Assembly: GCA_937928015.1 (NCBI GenBank)
Contig: CALFXA010000135.1
Coordinates: forward strand, 1-13,129
Length of the DNA: 13,129 nucleotides
Direction of reading: 5' to 3'
Source: an uncultured Anaerolineales bacterium
GTDB lineage: Bacteria > Chloroflexota > Anaerolineae > Anaerolineales > Villigracilaceae
Shown here one piece after another: positions 6,764 through 11,404 of this stretch (positions are counted from its first letter, which is position 1; every line of letters begins with the position of its first letter). The notes below the pieces were generated by a model that was given only the letters and a program-made list of their open reading frames with translations, was not told where the DNA came from and did not search any database. The translations under genes and the position numbers were made by a program.

Positions 6764-6985
6764 CTAGAATTTTTCCAGCCACTTACCAAGCCCACCCCCC
6801 ATAGGGGCGAAGTGAAAGCCCTCGCCCCCTCCCCCCGACCCCATCCATGCAACATAACCCCATGTTATGTGGCCCGAATTTCTGCCAATCGAAGGCCTTT
6901 TCTGGGGAGCGCGCGCCCGCCAGGCCAAACGCAGGGGAAATATGCGATTCTGTCTGCTACTGCATTGACAACCAGCGGCGCGCAT
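6764..6985 (-). CDS. Possible small Arg/Gly-rich protein, 73 aa (doubtful)
   Basis: An ATG at 6983-6985 overlaps the TGA of the 79-aa gene (TGATG), and GGAGGAG sits directly before it, the same coupling seen along this gene string. The frame encodes an Arg-rich first half and a Gly-rich stretch (WMGSGGGGEGFHFAP) whose DNA is the degenerate G/C repeat at 6793-6842. Overlap with a repeat and a palindrome argues against a real protein; the signals at the start argue for it. No family is recognised. Confidence 0.3.
   Translation of the reverse strand: MRAAGCQCSSRQNRIFPLRLAWRARAPQKRPSIGRNSGHITWGYVAWMGSGGGGEGFHFAPMGGGLGKWLEKF
6793..6842. repeat. Degenerate relative of the hairpin repeat
   Basis: A C/G-rich stretch contains ACCCCCCATAGGGGCGAAGTG followed by C-rich tracts. 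The GAAGTGA element and the poly-C/poly-G blocks resemble the second hairpin of the copy at 9078-9100. The TGAGCGTAGTCGA loop is absent, so membership in the family is uncertain. It lies upstream of the primase-helicase gene. Confidence 0.35.
6852..6870. promoter_or_regulatory. Operator-like inverted repeat ACATAAC-N5-GTTATGT
   Basis: Perfect 7-bp arms (6852-6858, 6864-6870) surround CCCAT in the 280-base gap between the primase-helicase and the small-gene string. The size suits a dimeric repressor site for the downstream primase gene. I see no clear promoter hexamers beside it, so its function is open. Confidence 0.4.
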
Positions 6986-7224
6986 CACTCCTCCAACCGA
7001 CTGCGGGCGGTGCGGACCTGCGCCATCGCCTCGTCCACTGCCTTGACCATGCGGTCCAGGTCTTCGAGGGCGGGACCCAGCAGCTCGTCCAGGCCTGCCC
7101 TGCGGATGGCCTGCTCGATCCGCAAGCGGACGTACGGCTCGACCTCCCGACAGTCCACCAGGGCCAGGGTCACGCCATCCAGATCAGCGCGGACCTTGCG
7201 CGGCTGCAGGTCACTTTTGCGCAC
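6985..7224 (-). CDS. Small helical protein, 79 aa, unknown
   Basis: The product is mostly helical: RKSDLQPRKVRADLDGVTLA, then EPYVRLRIEQAIRRAGLDELL and a heptad-like C-terminus (ALEDLDRMVKAVDEAMAQV) that could form a coiled coil. I chose the GTG at 7222-7224, which has GGAG 7 bases upstream and overlaps the preceding gene by 14 bases. A longer upstream frame exists but lies inside that gene. It belongs to a string of overlapping small genes between the tyrosine recombinase and the primase-helicase. No family is recognised. Confidence 0.6.
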   Translation of the reverse strand: MRKSDLQPRKVRADLDGVTLALVDCREVEPYVRLRIEQAIRRAGLDELLGPALEDLDRMVKAVDEAMAQVRTARSRLEE

Positions 7225-7528
7225 GGCGCTGCTCCAGTTCTTCGCTGGCCTCACGCTTGCCCCAATACAGCGCCTTGACCGAGTCCGCGCCGTAGGCAGA
7301 GAGGACAGCCAGGCCAGCCGAGACAATCGCCAACCAGAGAATAAAGATCATCCTGGTCAGGCCTTGCTCATAAAGCCAAAGCGAAAGAGGAATAGCGAAC
7401 CCGCACACGCCCAGCATGTAGGCAATCGGCCTTGGAAGATCTCGCCCGCCCAGGAACTCACGCCAGGGAATGTAGTGCAGCAACCATTCCGCCAGCATGA
7501 TGTAGGCAATCAAATGCAATTCGGTCAT
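7211..7528 (-). CDS. Three-TM small membrane protein, holin-like size
   Basis: A protein of 105 residues with three hydrophobic segments at about residues 4-20, 34-53 and 58-80 and a charged tail (KREASEELEQRRAQK). Size and shape match many phage holins and other small accessory membrane proteins, but no endolysin gene is visible, so the holin idea is weak. The ATG overlaps the stop of the 53-aa gene by ATGA, and the end overlaps the next gene by 14 bases. The family is not recognised. Confidence 0.7.
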   Translation of the reverse strand: MTELHLIAYIMLAEWLLHYIPWREFLGGRDLPRPIAYMLGVCGFAIPLSLWLYEQGLTRMIFILWLAIVSAGLAVLSAYGADSVKALYWGKREASEELEQRRAQK

Positions 7529-7686
7529 TTAGCACCTATCCAGTGGAAAGATCGTGGCCTTGAAAAATTCGCGGCCATAATGGTTTGCGATAGCAGCAGC
7601 AGTGACGCGCGCCTGGCATCCGCAAACTCAGCCGAAAGCGGGATCTTCACCAGGTCAACATGGACCTGCAGTTCCAGACGCGCCAT
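7525..7686 (-). CDS. Very small protein, 53 aa, unknown
   Basis: The frame runs from the ATG at 7684-7686 (MARLELQVHVDLVKIPLSAE) to a TGA that overlaps the ATG of the three-TM gene (ATGA). An AGGT lies about 5 bases before the start, and the previous stop codon is only 3 bases upstream. The tight junctions on both sides are the main evidence that it is translated. The first 20 residues alternate hydrophobic and polar, as in a beta strand; the rest is helical and basic. No family is recognised. Confidence 0.5.
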   Translation of the reverse strand: MARLELQVHVDLVKIPLSAEFADARRASLLLLSQTIMAANFSRPRSFHWIGAK

Positions 7687-7689
7687 GGA

Positions 7690-7812
7690 TTACCTGCAAA
7701 ACTCTGCCGCGCGGACAATGAACAGAACGGTCAGTCCTACCGCAGTGACTGCGCACAGCATCGAAACGGCTACCAGGCCTCGATAGATAAACAAGCGGAT
7801 ATTGGTTTTCAT
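7690..7812 (-). CDS. Single-TM microprotein, 40 aa
   Basis: The product is MKTNIRLFIYRGL followed by a hydrophobic helix (about residues 13-33, ending VGLTVLFIV) and a short RAAEFCR tail. AAGGAGA sits 6-7 bases before the ATG at 7810-7812, one of the better ribosome binding sites in the region. It begins 14 bases after the 80-aa gene ends and stops 3 bases before the 53-aa gene. It may be a small membrane regulator or simply an accessory phage-like protein; no family is recognised. Confidence 0.55.
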   Translation of the reverse strand: MKTNIRLFIYRGLVAVSMLCAVTAVGLTVLFIVRAAEFCR

Positions 7813-7826
7813 TTCTCGTCTCCTTA

Positions 7827-8069
7827 TCAAGAAACAAAGTGGGTGCGGTGGATCAAGCATGCAGGGTCACAATTGGTGTCACTGCATGAGCAGGCAGGGA
7901 CCAGGCAGTCCACAATCAGGCTCGGATCATCGCCAACAAAATTGACCTTGCACAGCCATACATTCTGTCCAAACTCGCGGACCACTTCTTCGATCTTCGC
8001 GTTCCCAACTTTGACGGATTGCTTGATCGGGTCTTCGTACACGGTTACATACTGACCTTTGTGCAGCAT
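7827..8069 (-). CDS. Small protein with C-terminal cysteine cluster, 80 aa
   Basis: The N-terminal part (LHKGQYVTVYEDPIKQSVKV) looks like a small beta-barrel fold: short strands with Gly and charged turns. The C-terminal third has six cysteines in all (Cys40, 55, 60, 62, 67, 71), four of them in CSCSDTNCDPAC-like spacing, which may bind a metal ion. I chose the ATG at 8067-8069 with GGAGGTG 6 bases upstream. The GTG one codon earlier is too close to that site. The start shares one base with the stop of the tyrosine recombinase gene (TGATG), so the two are coupled. No family is recognised. Confidence 0.65.
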   Translation of the reverse strand: MLHKGQYVTVYEDPIKQSVKVGNAKIEEVVREFGQNVWLCKVNFVGDDPSLIVDCLVPACSCSDTNCDPACLIHRTHFVS

Positions 8070-9016
8070 CACATCACCTCCACAGCCGCGTGGATCTCGC
8101 TCGCGCGTGCGCGGAAGTACAGCTGGGTGGTGCGCTCATCGCCGTGGCGCATCTGGCGGCGGACCGCGTCGAAGGCCTTGCTCTGATCCATGCCCTGGTC
8201 CATCAAGGCCGCCTTGAATTGGTAAGCGTAGGTGTGGCGCAGGTCGTGTGGATTGAGGTTGTGGATGCCAGCCGCCTCGCCGATCATCTGCACCCGCCTG
8301 CGGATCTGGCCAGTCGTCAGCGGAGCGCCGTGCAGGTCGCAGATCAGCGTTTCAGCGTTCGGGTTCATCGATGCCCACTCGGCCAGAAAGTCCAGCAGGT
8401 TCGAACCCACCGCCACGGTCGCCTTCTTGCCGCCCTTCCCCATCACGCGGATCTCGCCCGCCTCGAAGTCGATGTCCTCCAGGCTAAGCGCGGCTACTTC
8501 ATGGATGCGCAGACCCGTCTTGGTGAACAGCGCCCACAGCACGCGGTCCCGAGCCGCCAGCCAGAGGTGACTCTGCCCATCGCAGCGGATGTGCAGCCCA
8601 TCGCGGACCACCGCCTCGAGGCGCTCCATTTCAGCGTCGGTGCGATCGCGCGGGGTCAGTTCCACATCCTGCCGTTTGATGCTCACGGTTGGGTCGTACT
8701 CGAGGGTGCCTGTTTCGACAGCCCACTCCACCAGCACGCGCAGGGTTGCCAGGCGACGGTTTCGGCTCGTGGGGGCCACGGACTTATCCTCATCCTGCAT
8801 GCGGAAGTAGGCCTTGACGTCGGTCGCGTTCAGCAGGCTAGGTTCAAAGGCCCCGCTATTGACCTGCTCGAAGAACCGCCCAAAATGGCGCAGGTCCTGC
8901 AGGTAGGCGGCGATGGTCTTCGGCATGCGCCCGTTGCGATGCAGCCAGGCCGCGAAATCCTCGTTCCAGTGCAGCGTGGGAGCCACGCGCCAGGTGATTT
9001 GCTGTTGATCGTTCAT
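8069..9016 (-). CDS. Tyrosine recombinase (phage integrase/XerC-D family)
   Basis: A 315-residue site-specific recombinase. The N-terminal SAM-like core-binding domain (about 15-110) includes HRNGRMPKTIAAYLQDLRHF. The catalytic domain has Arg170 (TGLRIHEV), Lys194 (GKGGK), His257 and Arg260 (PHDLRHTY), His291 (MRHGDERTT) and the nucleophile Tyr300 (QLYF), so it should be active. I placed the start at the ATG of MNDQQQ (9014-9016), with AAAGGAA upstream. A frame 17 codons longer would be encoded by the hairpin repeat. It could resolve element multimers or integrate the element. It heads the string of small genes that continues to the primase-helicase. Confidence 0.93.
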   Translation of the reverse strand: MNDQQQITWRVAPTLHWNEDFAAWLHRNGRMPKTIAAYLQDLRHFGRFFEQVNSGAFEPSLLNATDVKAYFRMQDEDKSVAPTSRNRRLATLRVLVEWAVETGTLEYDPTVSIKRQDVELTPRDRTDAEMERLEAVVRDGLHIRCDGQSHLWLAARDRVLWALFTKTGLRIHEVAALSLEDIDFEAGEIRVMGKGGKKATVAVGSNLLDFLAEWASMNPNAETLICDLHGAPLTTGQIRRRVQMIGEAAGIHNLNPHDLRHTYAYQFKAALMDQGMDQSKAFDAVRRQMRHGDERTTQLYFRARASEIHAAVEVM

Positions 9017-9030
9017 TCTGTTCCTTTCTC

Positions 9031-9092
9031 CTCCCCCAAATCCGCCCTGAGCGTAGTCGAAGGGCATTTGGGGGAGATGTCACGAAGTGACA
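9031..9092. repeat. Intergenic hairpin repeat, copy 3 (two stems)
   Basis: CTCCCCCAAAT (9031-9041) pairs with 9066-9076. Inside it GCCCT/AGGGC (9044-9048, 9061-9065) encloses GAGCGTAGTCGA, identical to the loop of copy 1. A second perfect hairpin, TGTCAC-GAA-GTGACA (9078-9092), and a GAGGGGGT tail follow. It lies just upstream of the tyrosine recombinase ribosome binding site. This is the most complete copy in the window. Confidence 0.8.
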
Positions 9093-9147
9093 GAGGGGGT
9101 TAGGAAAAACAACACAATCTAAAAAACAAGTCCTATACTTGGGGATG

Positions 9148-9165
9148 AAAAAGCCTTGCCCAGGC
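9148..9165 (-). terminator. Weak terminator-like hairpin
   Basis: On the minus strand GCCT-GGGCA-AGGC is followed by five T residues. The stem is only 4 bp, so the call is weak. Its position after the 62-aa gene would separate the RHH operon from the tyrosine recombinase operon. Confidence 0.25.
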
Positions 9166-9176
9166 CTCCCGTCCCG

Positions 9177-9209
9177 TCGAGCGCAGCGGACCGTCCCCGT
9201 TGCGCTCGA
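9177..9209. repeat. Strong hairpin with GAGCGCAG core
   Basis: TCGAGCGCA (9177-9185) and its complement at 9201-9209 form 9-bp arms. Inner GCGG/CCGT pairing lengthens the stem to about 13 bp with one wobble. GTCC...GGAC also flanks CGTCGAGCGCAGC, giving the same layout as the GAGCGTAG loop of the other repeats, so it may be a diverged member. No T-run follows on either strand, so it is not a standard terminator. The rest of 9093-9212 holds no gene that I can support. Confidence 0.5.
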
Positions 9210-9212
9210 GCC

Positions 9213-9401
9213 TTATGTGCTGACCTTACCCACCCCAACCAGGTGATAGTGAGCGGGCCAGCGTGGCTGTAATCGCCTCATCGCGCGCACCAAAATCCGC
9301 CACGCCTCGTACCAGCGCATCACCTGTGCCGCGTCCTTCATCGGGACCTGCACCACCTCGACCTGGTCGGAGACGGAACGTTTCCATGCGCCGCGCGACA
9401 T
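9213..9401 (-). CDS. Small hypothetical protein, 62 aa
   Basis: The frame starts at the ATG directly abutting the stop of the ribbon-helix-helix gene (TAGATG), suggesting coupled translation, although the ribosome binding site is weak (GAGG about 11 bases upstream). The product is basic and Trp-rich (MSRGAWKRSVSDQVEVVQVP, then WYEAWRILVRAMRRLQPRW) with a central amphipathic helix. It shares the RHH promoter region and could act with that regulator. No family is recognised. Confidence 0.55.
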   Translation of the reverse strand: MSRGAWKRSVSDQVEVVQVPMKDAAQVMRWYEAWRILVRAMRRLQPRWPAHYHLVGVGKVST

Positions 9402-9611
9402 CTACTCGGCAGCCTCGGCCACGGGCTGGGCTTCCCCCTGACCCTTCTTGCTCAGCTTGGCAACCAGCTTCACAGCCGCCAGCTTCTTGAAGTCCTCGTC
9501 GATCAGCCATTCGATATGGGACTTCTTCGAGCGCTTATAGCTAACGGCCAGCGCTTCCAGCTTCTCGCTGTATTCCTTGCTGATTTGGATCGTCGTCAGT
9601 TCACCTGCCAT
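9402..9611 (-). CDS. Ribbon-helix-helix (CopG/Arc-like) DNA-binding protein, 69 aa
   Basis: The first 43 residues fit the ribbon-helix-helix fold: a beta strand LTTIQISK (5-12), helix A EYSEKLEALAVSY (13-25), and helix B SKKSHIEWLIDEDFKKL (28-44). A Lys/Ala/Glu-rich tail follows. These proteins dimerise and insert the strand pair into the major groove; many are repressors or antitoxins. I chose the ATG at 9609-9611 with GAGG 5 bases upstream. A frame 18 codons longer would start within the promoter. It is the first gene of the leftward transcript from the consensus promoter at 9655-9682, so it may autoregulate. No toxin is evident in the 62-aa partner. Confidence 0.75.
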   Translation of the reverse strand: MAGELTTIQISKEYSEKLEALAVSYKRSKKSHIEWLIDEDFKKLAAVKLVAKLSKKGQGEAQPVAEAAE

Positions 9612-9635
9612 ATCATCCTCGCTTGTGTTCTTTTG

Positions 9636-9693
9636 GTTTACAGTTGTAAACTGCATTATATACAAATTCTATAGAATGTCAATAGTTGTAAAC
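9636..9693. promoter_or_regulatory. Operator palindrome GTTTAC-AGTT-GTAAAC and a second half site
   Basis: Perfect 6-bp arms (9636-9641, 9646-9651) cover the expected transcription start of the leftward promoter. The right part, AGTTGTAAAC (9642-9651), recurs at 9684-9693, 42 bp away (about four helical turns), just upstream of the -35 box. A 12-bp palindrome ATTCTATAGAAT (9666-9677) lies inside the promoter spacer. A repressor bound here would block the promoter; likely binders are the XRE or RHH protein encoded on either side. Confidence 0.65.
9655..9682 (-). promoter_or_regulatory. Consensus sigma-70 promoter for the leftward genes
   Basis: On the minus strand a perfect TTGACA (9677-9682) and a perfect TATAAT (9655-9660) are separated by 16 bases. 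Transcription should start near 9648, giving a leader of about 37 bases before the RHH ATG. A promoter this strong is normally kept under repression, which fits the overlapping operator. Confidence 0.8.
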
Positions 9694-9725
9694 CTTTGAA
9701 TTACGAACATAAACCGATGAAAGAA

Positions 9726-9731
9726 TACAAT
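9726..9731 (+). promoter_or_regulatory. -10 box for the XRE gene, suggesting a leaderless mRNA
   Basis: TACAAT lies 9 bases before the ATG of the XRE gene, so transcription would start at or within a few bases of that ATG. No Shine-Dalgarno sequence precedes the ATG, which agrees with a leaderless transcript, as in lambda cI from PRM. No good -35 box is visible at the normal distance, so activation may be needed. Confidence 0.45.
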
Positions 9732-9740
9732 TGTTGACAG

Positions 9741-10088
9741 ATGTTCAACGACTGGTTACTCAAACAACTCCAAGATCGTGAATGGTCACAAGCTGATCTA
9801 GCGCGCAGTTCTGGAATAACTAAGGGCGCTATCAGTAACTACATCAATGGCCGCATTCCCGATGAAACTGCCTTGCGTAAAATTGCCAAGGCTCTGAACT
9901 TGCCTGCTGATCTCGTCTTTGAAAAAGCGGGTGTCCTCCCCCCGAAGCCTGAGCTATCCCCCATCAAACGCGCTCTCATTCACCTGGCTGAAAATTTGCC
10001 CGATAGTGACATCGAAGTTGCCATCGCCGTTCTCGAACAACGCGAAGCGTTTTATAAGAAAAACCCTAATGCAAAACCAGTTAAATAG
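9741..10088 (+). CDS. XRE-family (Cro/CI-type) helix-turn-helix repressor, 115 aa
   Basis: The N-terminal 60 residues form a typical XRE domain: WLLKQLQDREWSQADLARSS, then GITKGAISNYINGRIPDETA (recognition helix about residues 27-37) and LRKIAKALNLPADLVFEKAG. The C-terminal 50 residues are helical and acidic and lack a LexA-type peptidase, so induction would need another partner. These proteins bind short palindromes as dimers. The gene heads the rightward operon and faces the RHH gene across a region with operator repeats. The ATG has no ribosome binding site, but homologous proteins start at the same point of the fold. A lysogeny-type repressor is the likely role. Confidence 0.88.
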   Translation: MFNDWLLKQLQDREWSQADLARSSGITKGAISNYINGRIPDETALRKIAKALNLPADLVFEKAGVLPPKPELSPIKRALIHLAENLPDSDIEVAIAVLEQREAFYKKNPNAKPVK

Positions 10089-10096
10089 GAGCTTAT

Positions 10097-10348
10097 ATGG
10101 AAGAACTCAGTGAAGAAAAAATTAAAAAGCTAGATGAGCAAGCTAAAGAACTTATTGAAGAATTCTACAGCCATCTAGATAGCGTAAAAAAACTAGCGAA
10201 CGAGGGTGAAGTTATAGATGCACGATTAGTATATGAGGGCTGGGCAATTCAAAAAATTGCTAACCTGCAAGTAATAATTTTTGATTTAGTTGAAAAAATT
10301 CATAACTTAAGAATAGCTGTGGAACTAATGAATAAAGAAAGAAAATAA
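10097..10348 (+). CDS. Small acidic coiled-coil protein, 83 aa, unknown
   Basis: The product is almost entirely helical and highly charged: MEELSEEKIKKLDEQAKELI, FYSHLDSVKKLANEGEV, then an Ile/Leu-rich helix (IQKIANLQVIIFDLVEKIH) and a basic end. It may oligomerise through these helices. TAGGAG sits 6 bases before the ATG, and the gene starts 8 bases after the XRE gene. Its codons are clearly AT-richer than those of the recombinases and primase, suggesting a different origin. No family is recognised. Confidence 0.75.
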   Translation: MEELSEEKIKKLDEQAKELIEEFYSHLDSVKKLANEGEVIDARLVYEGWAIQKIANLQVIIFDLVEKIHNLRIAVELMNKERK

Positions 10349-10361
10349 CCGATAGGGGAAC

Positions 10362-10688
10362 ATGAAGAAACGCTACTATCGAGAATTGGTCGCGCAAGCG
10401 CACCCTGTAAAAATCGCCCTGCTCGTGCTCGTCTTCGCCTGGTTGTTCCTCAGGCGCGGCATCCTGCAGGTCGTCAAAGTCTCTGCCGAGTGGCTCTATC
10501 GCTTCGAGCTGCTCGTCTTCCCGCCTGCCGCCTTCGCATCCAACTTCTATCTCCTCTCCCGCTACTTCCCCACTCACCCCATCAGGATGTTCGCCCTGCT
10601 GGCCTCATCCTTCATGTCCGCCACCCTCACCCTGCTCCTGCTCCGCCCGCCCAAGAAACGCTTCCCTGGTCACTGGGTGGGGCTGTAA
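10362..10688 (+). CDS. Three-TM small membrane protein, 108 aa
   Basis: After a basic start (MKKRYYRELVAQAHPVK) come hydrophobic segments at about residues 17-30, 46-66 and 75-96, and a basic tail (RPPKKRFPGHW). AGGGG precedes the ATG by 4 bases, and the gene follows the 83-aa gene after 13 bases. Codon use returns to the GC-rich style of the recombinases, unlike both neighbours. I recognise no family; a membrane partner for the adjacent soluble proteins is possible. Confidence 0.7.
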   Translation: MKKRYYRELVAQAHPVKIALLVLVFAWLFLRRGILQVVKVSAEWLYRFELLVFPPAAFASNFYLLSRYFPTHPIRMFALLASSFMSATLTLLLLRPPKKRFPGHWVGL

Positions 10689-10700
10689 AACGCGTCACAA

Positions 10701-10716
10701 CTCTGGGTGTCCAGAG
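10701..10716. other. Short perfect hairpin CTCTGG-GTGT-CCAGAG
   Basis: A 6-bp stem with a 4-nt loop lies in the 56-base gap between the three-TM gene and the zinc-ribbon gene. The sequence after it (AGCTATTTG) is only mildly T-rich, so it is at best a weak terminator or a processing hairpin. Confidence 0.35.
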
Positions 10717-10744
10717 AGCTATTTGAATTAGGAAAGGGATAATT

Positions 10745-11404
10745 ATGGCTACCTGCAAGAACTGTAAAAGAAGTGGGTTATTTTTCAGTGTAAATAAATA
10801 TGGCGTGTGCAATACATGCTACTCCGCCATAATATTTGAAACGCAATCGCGCTTTCGAGTAATTGATGGTTCGATGAAAATAGTTTCAGACAGCAAAAAG
10901 ACCGACACAAGGTTATCTCGCTGCGACCTTATAATTGTGCACGCGAAAGAACTAATGAAATTCGAGAAAATGGGGATTCCAACAACGCAACCACAACCAT
11001 CCATCATAGTTCGAACCTACGAAGATAATAAATTGAAGTTGATAAAGGAAGACGTAACTGAAAGCACGCGTCTTGCCTTAGAAAAGGCGAGGCTGGCTAC
11101 AACGGCTGCGTCTAAAGTCTCTCATTTATCCAAGGTAGTTTTGAAAGTGGTTGATTACAGACGTATATACCCAAATGAATCAGACCTAATGACCGCCGAA
11201 GCGAAGCTCAGAAAAGTTATTCAGGAGATTCAATTATCCTCCTACTTGAATGATGCTAAAAAGGCTGAATTCAAGGGAGACAAGAAAAAAGCCTTAGATA
11301 AATATTATGAAGCGCTTTACTTTTTACAGCACGATGAGATTGACGATGCTCTCCAAACAAACGAGATAGAGGACATTGAAGCAAAGATAAAAGAACTGTC
11401 CTAA
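10745..11404 (+). CDS. Zinc-ribbon protein with TPR-like C-terminus, 219 aa, unknown
   Basis: The N-terminus has two CxxC pairs (Cys4/Cys7 in CKNCKR and Cys22/Cys25 in CNTC), a rubredoxin-like zinc ribbon. The middle (about 35-105) is mixed alpha/beta with IIVHAKELMKFEKMGIPTTQ. The C-terminal part (about 164-195, LNDAKKAEFKGDKKKALDKY) resembles one tetratricopeptide-like helical hairpin and ends in acidic helix. This suggests a cytoplasmic protein-binding role. The DNA is AT-rich, unlike the recombinase gene it joins by a one-base overlap (TAATG). AAAGGG lies 6 bases before the ATG. Accessory or cargo function is likely; I cannot name it. Confidence 0.75.
   Translation: MATCKNCKRSGLFFSVNKYGVCNTCYSAIIFETQSRFRVIDGSMKIVSDSKKTDTRLSRCDLIIVHAKELMKFEKMGIPTTQPQPSIIVRTYEDNKLKLIKEDVTESTRLALEKARLATTAASKVSHLSKVVLKVVDYRRIYPNESDLMTAEAKLRKVIQEIQLSSYLNDAKKAEFKGDKKKALDKYYEALYFLQHDEIDDALQTNEIEDIEAKIKELS

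Noticed and set aside
8090..9103. Long open frame (337 codons) on the plus strand
   Set aside because: It is antisense to the tyrosine recombinase, whose full set of catalytic residues is intact. GC-rich codons remove stops from the opposite strand.
9213..9611. Type II toxin-antitoxin pair
   Set aside because: The RHH protein could be an antitoxin, but the 62-aa partner shows no toxin motif and position alone is not enough.
9734..9739. TTGACA on the plus strand as a -35 box
   Set aside because: It lies directly before the XRE start codon with no -10 box at the proper distance; probably chance.
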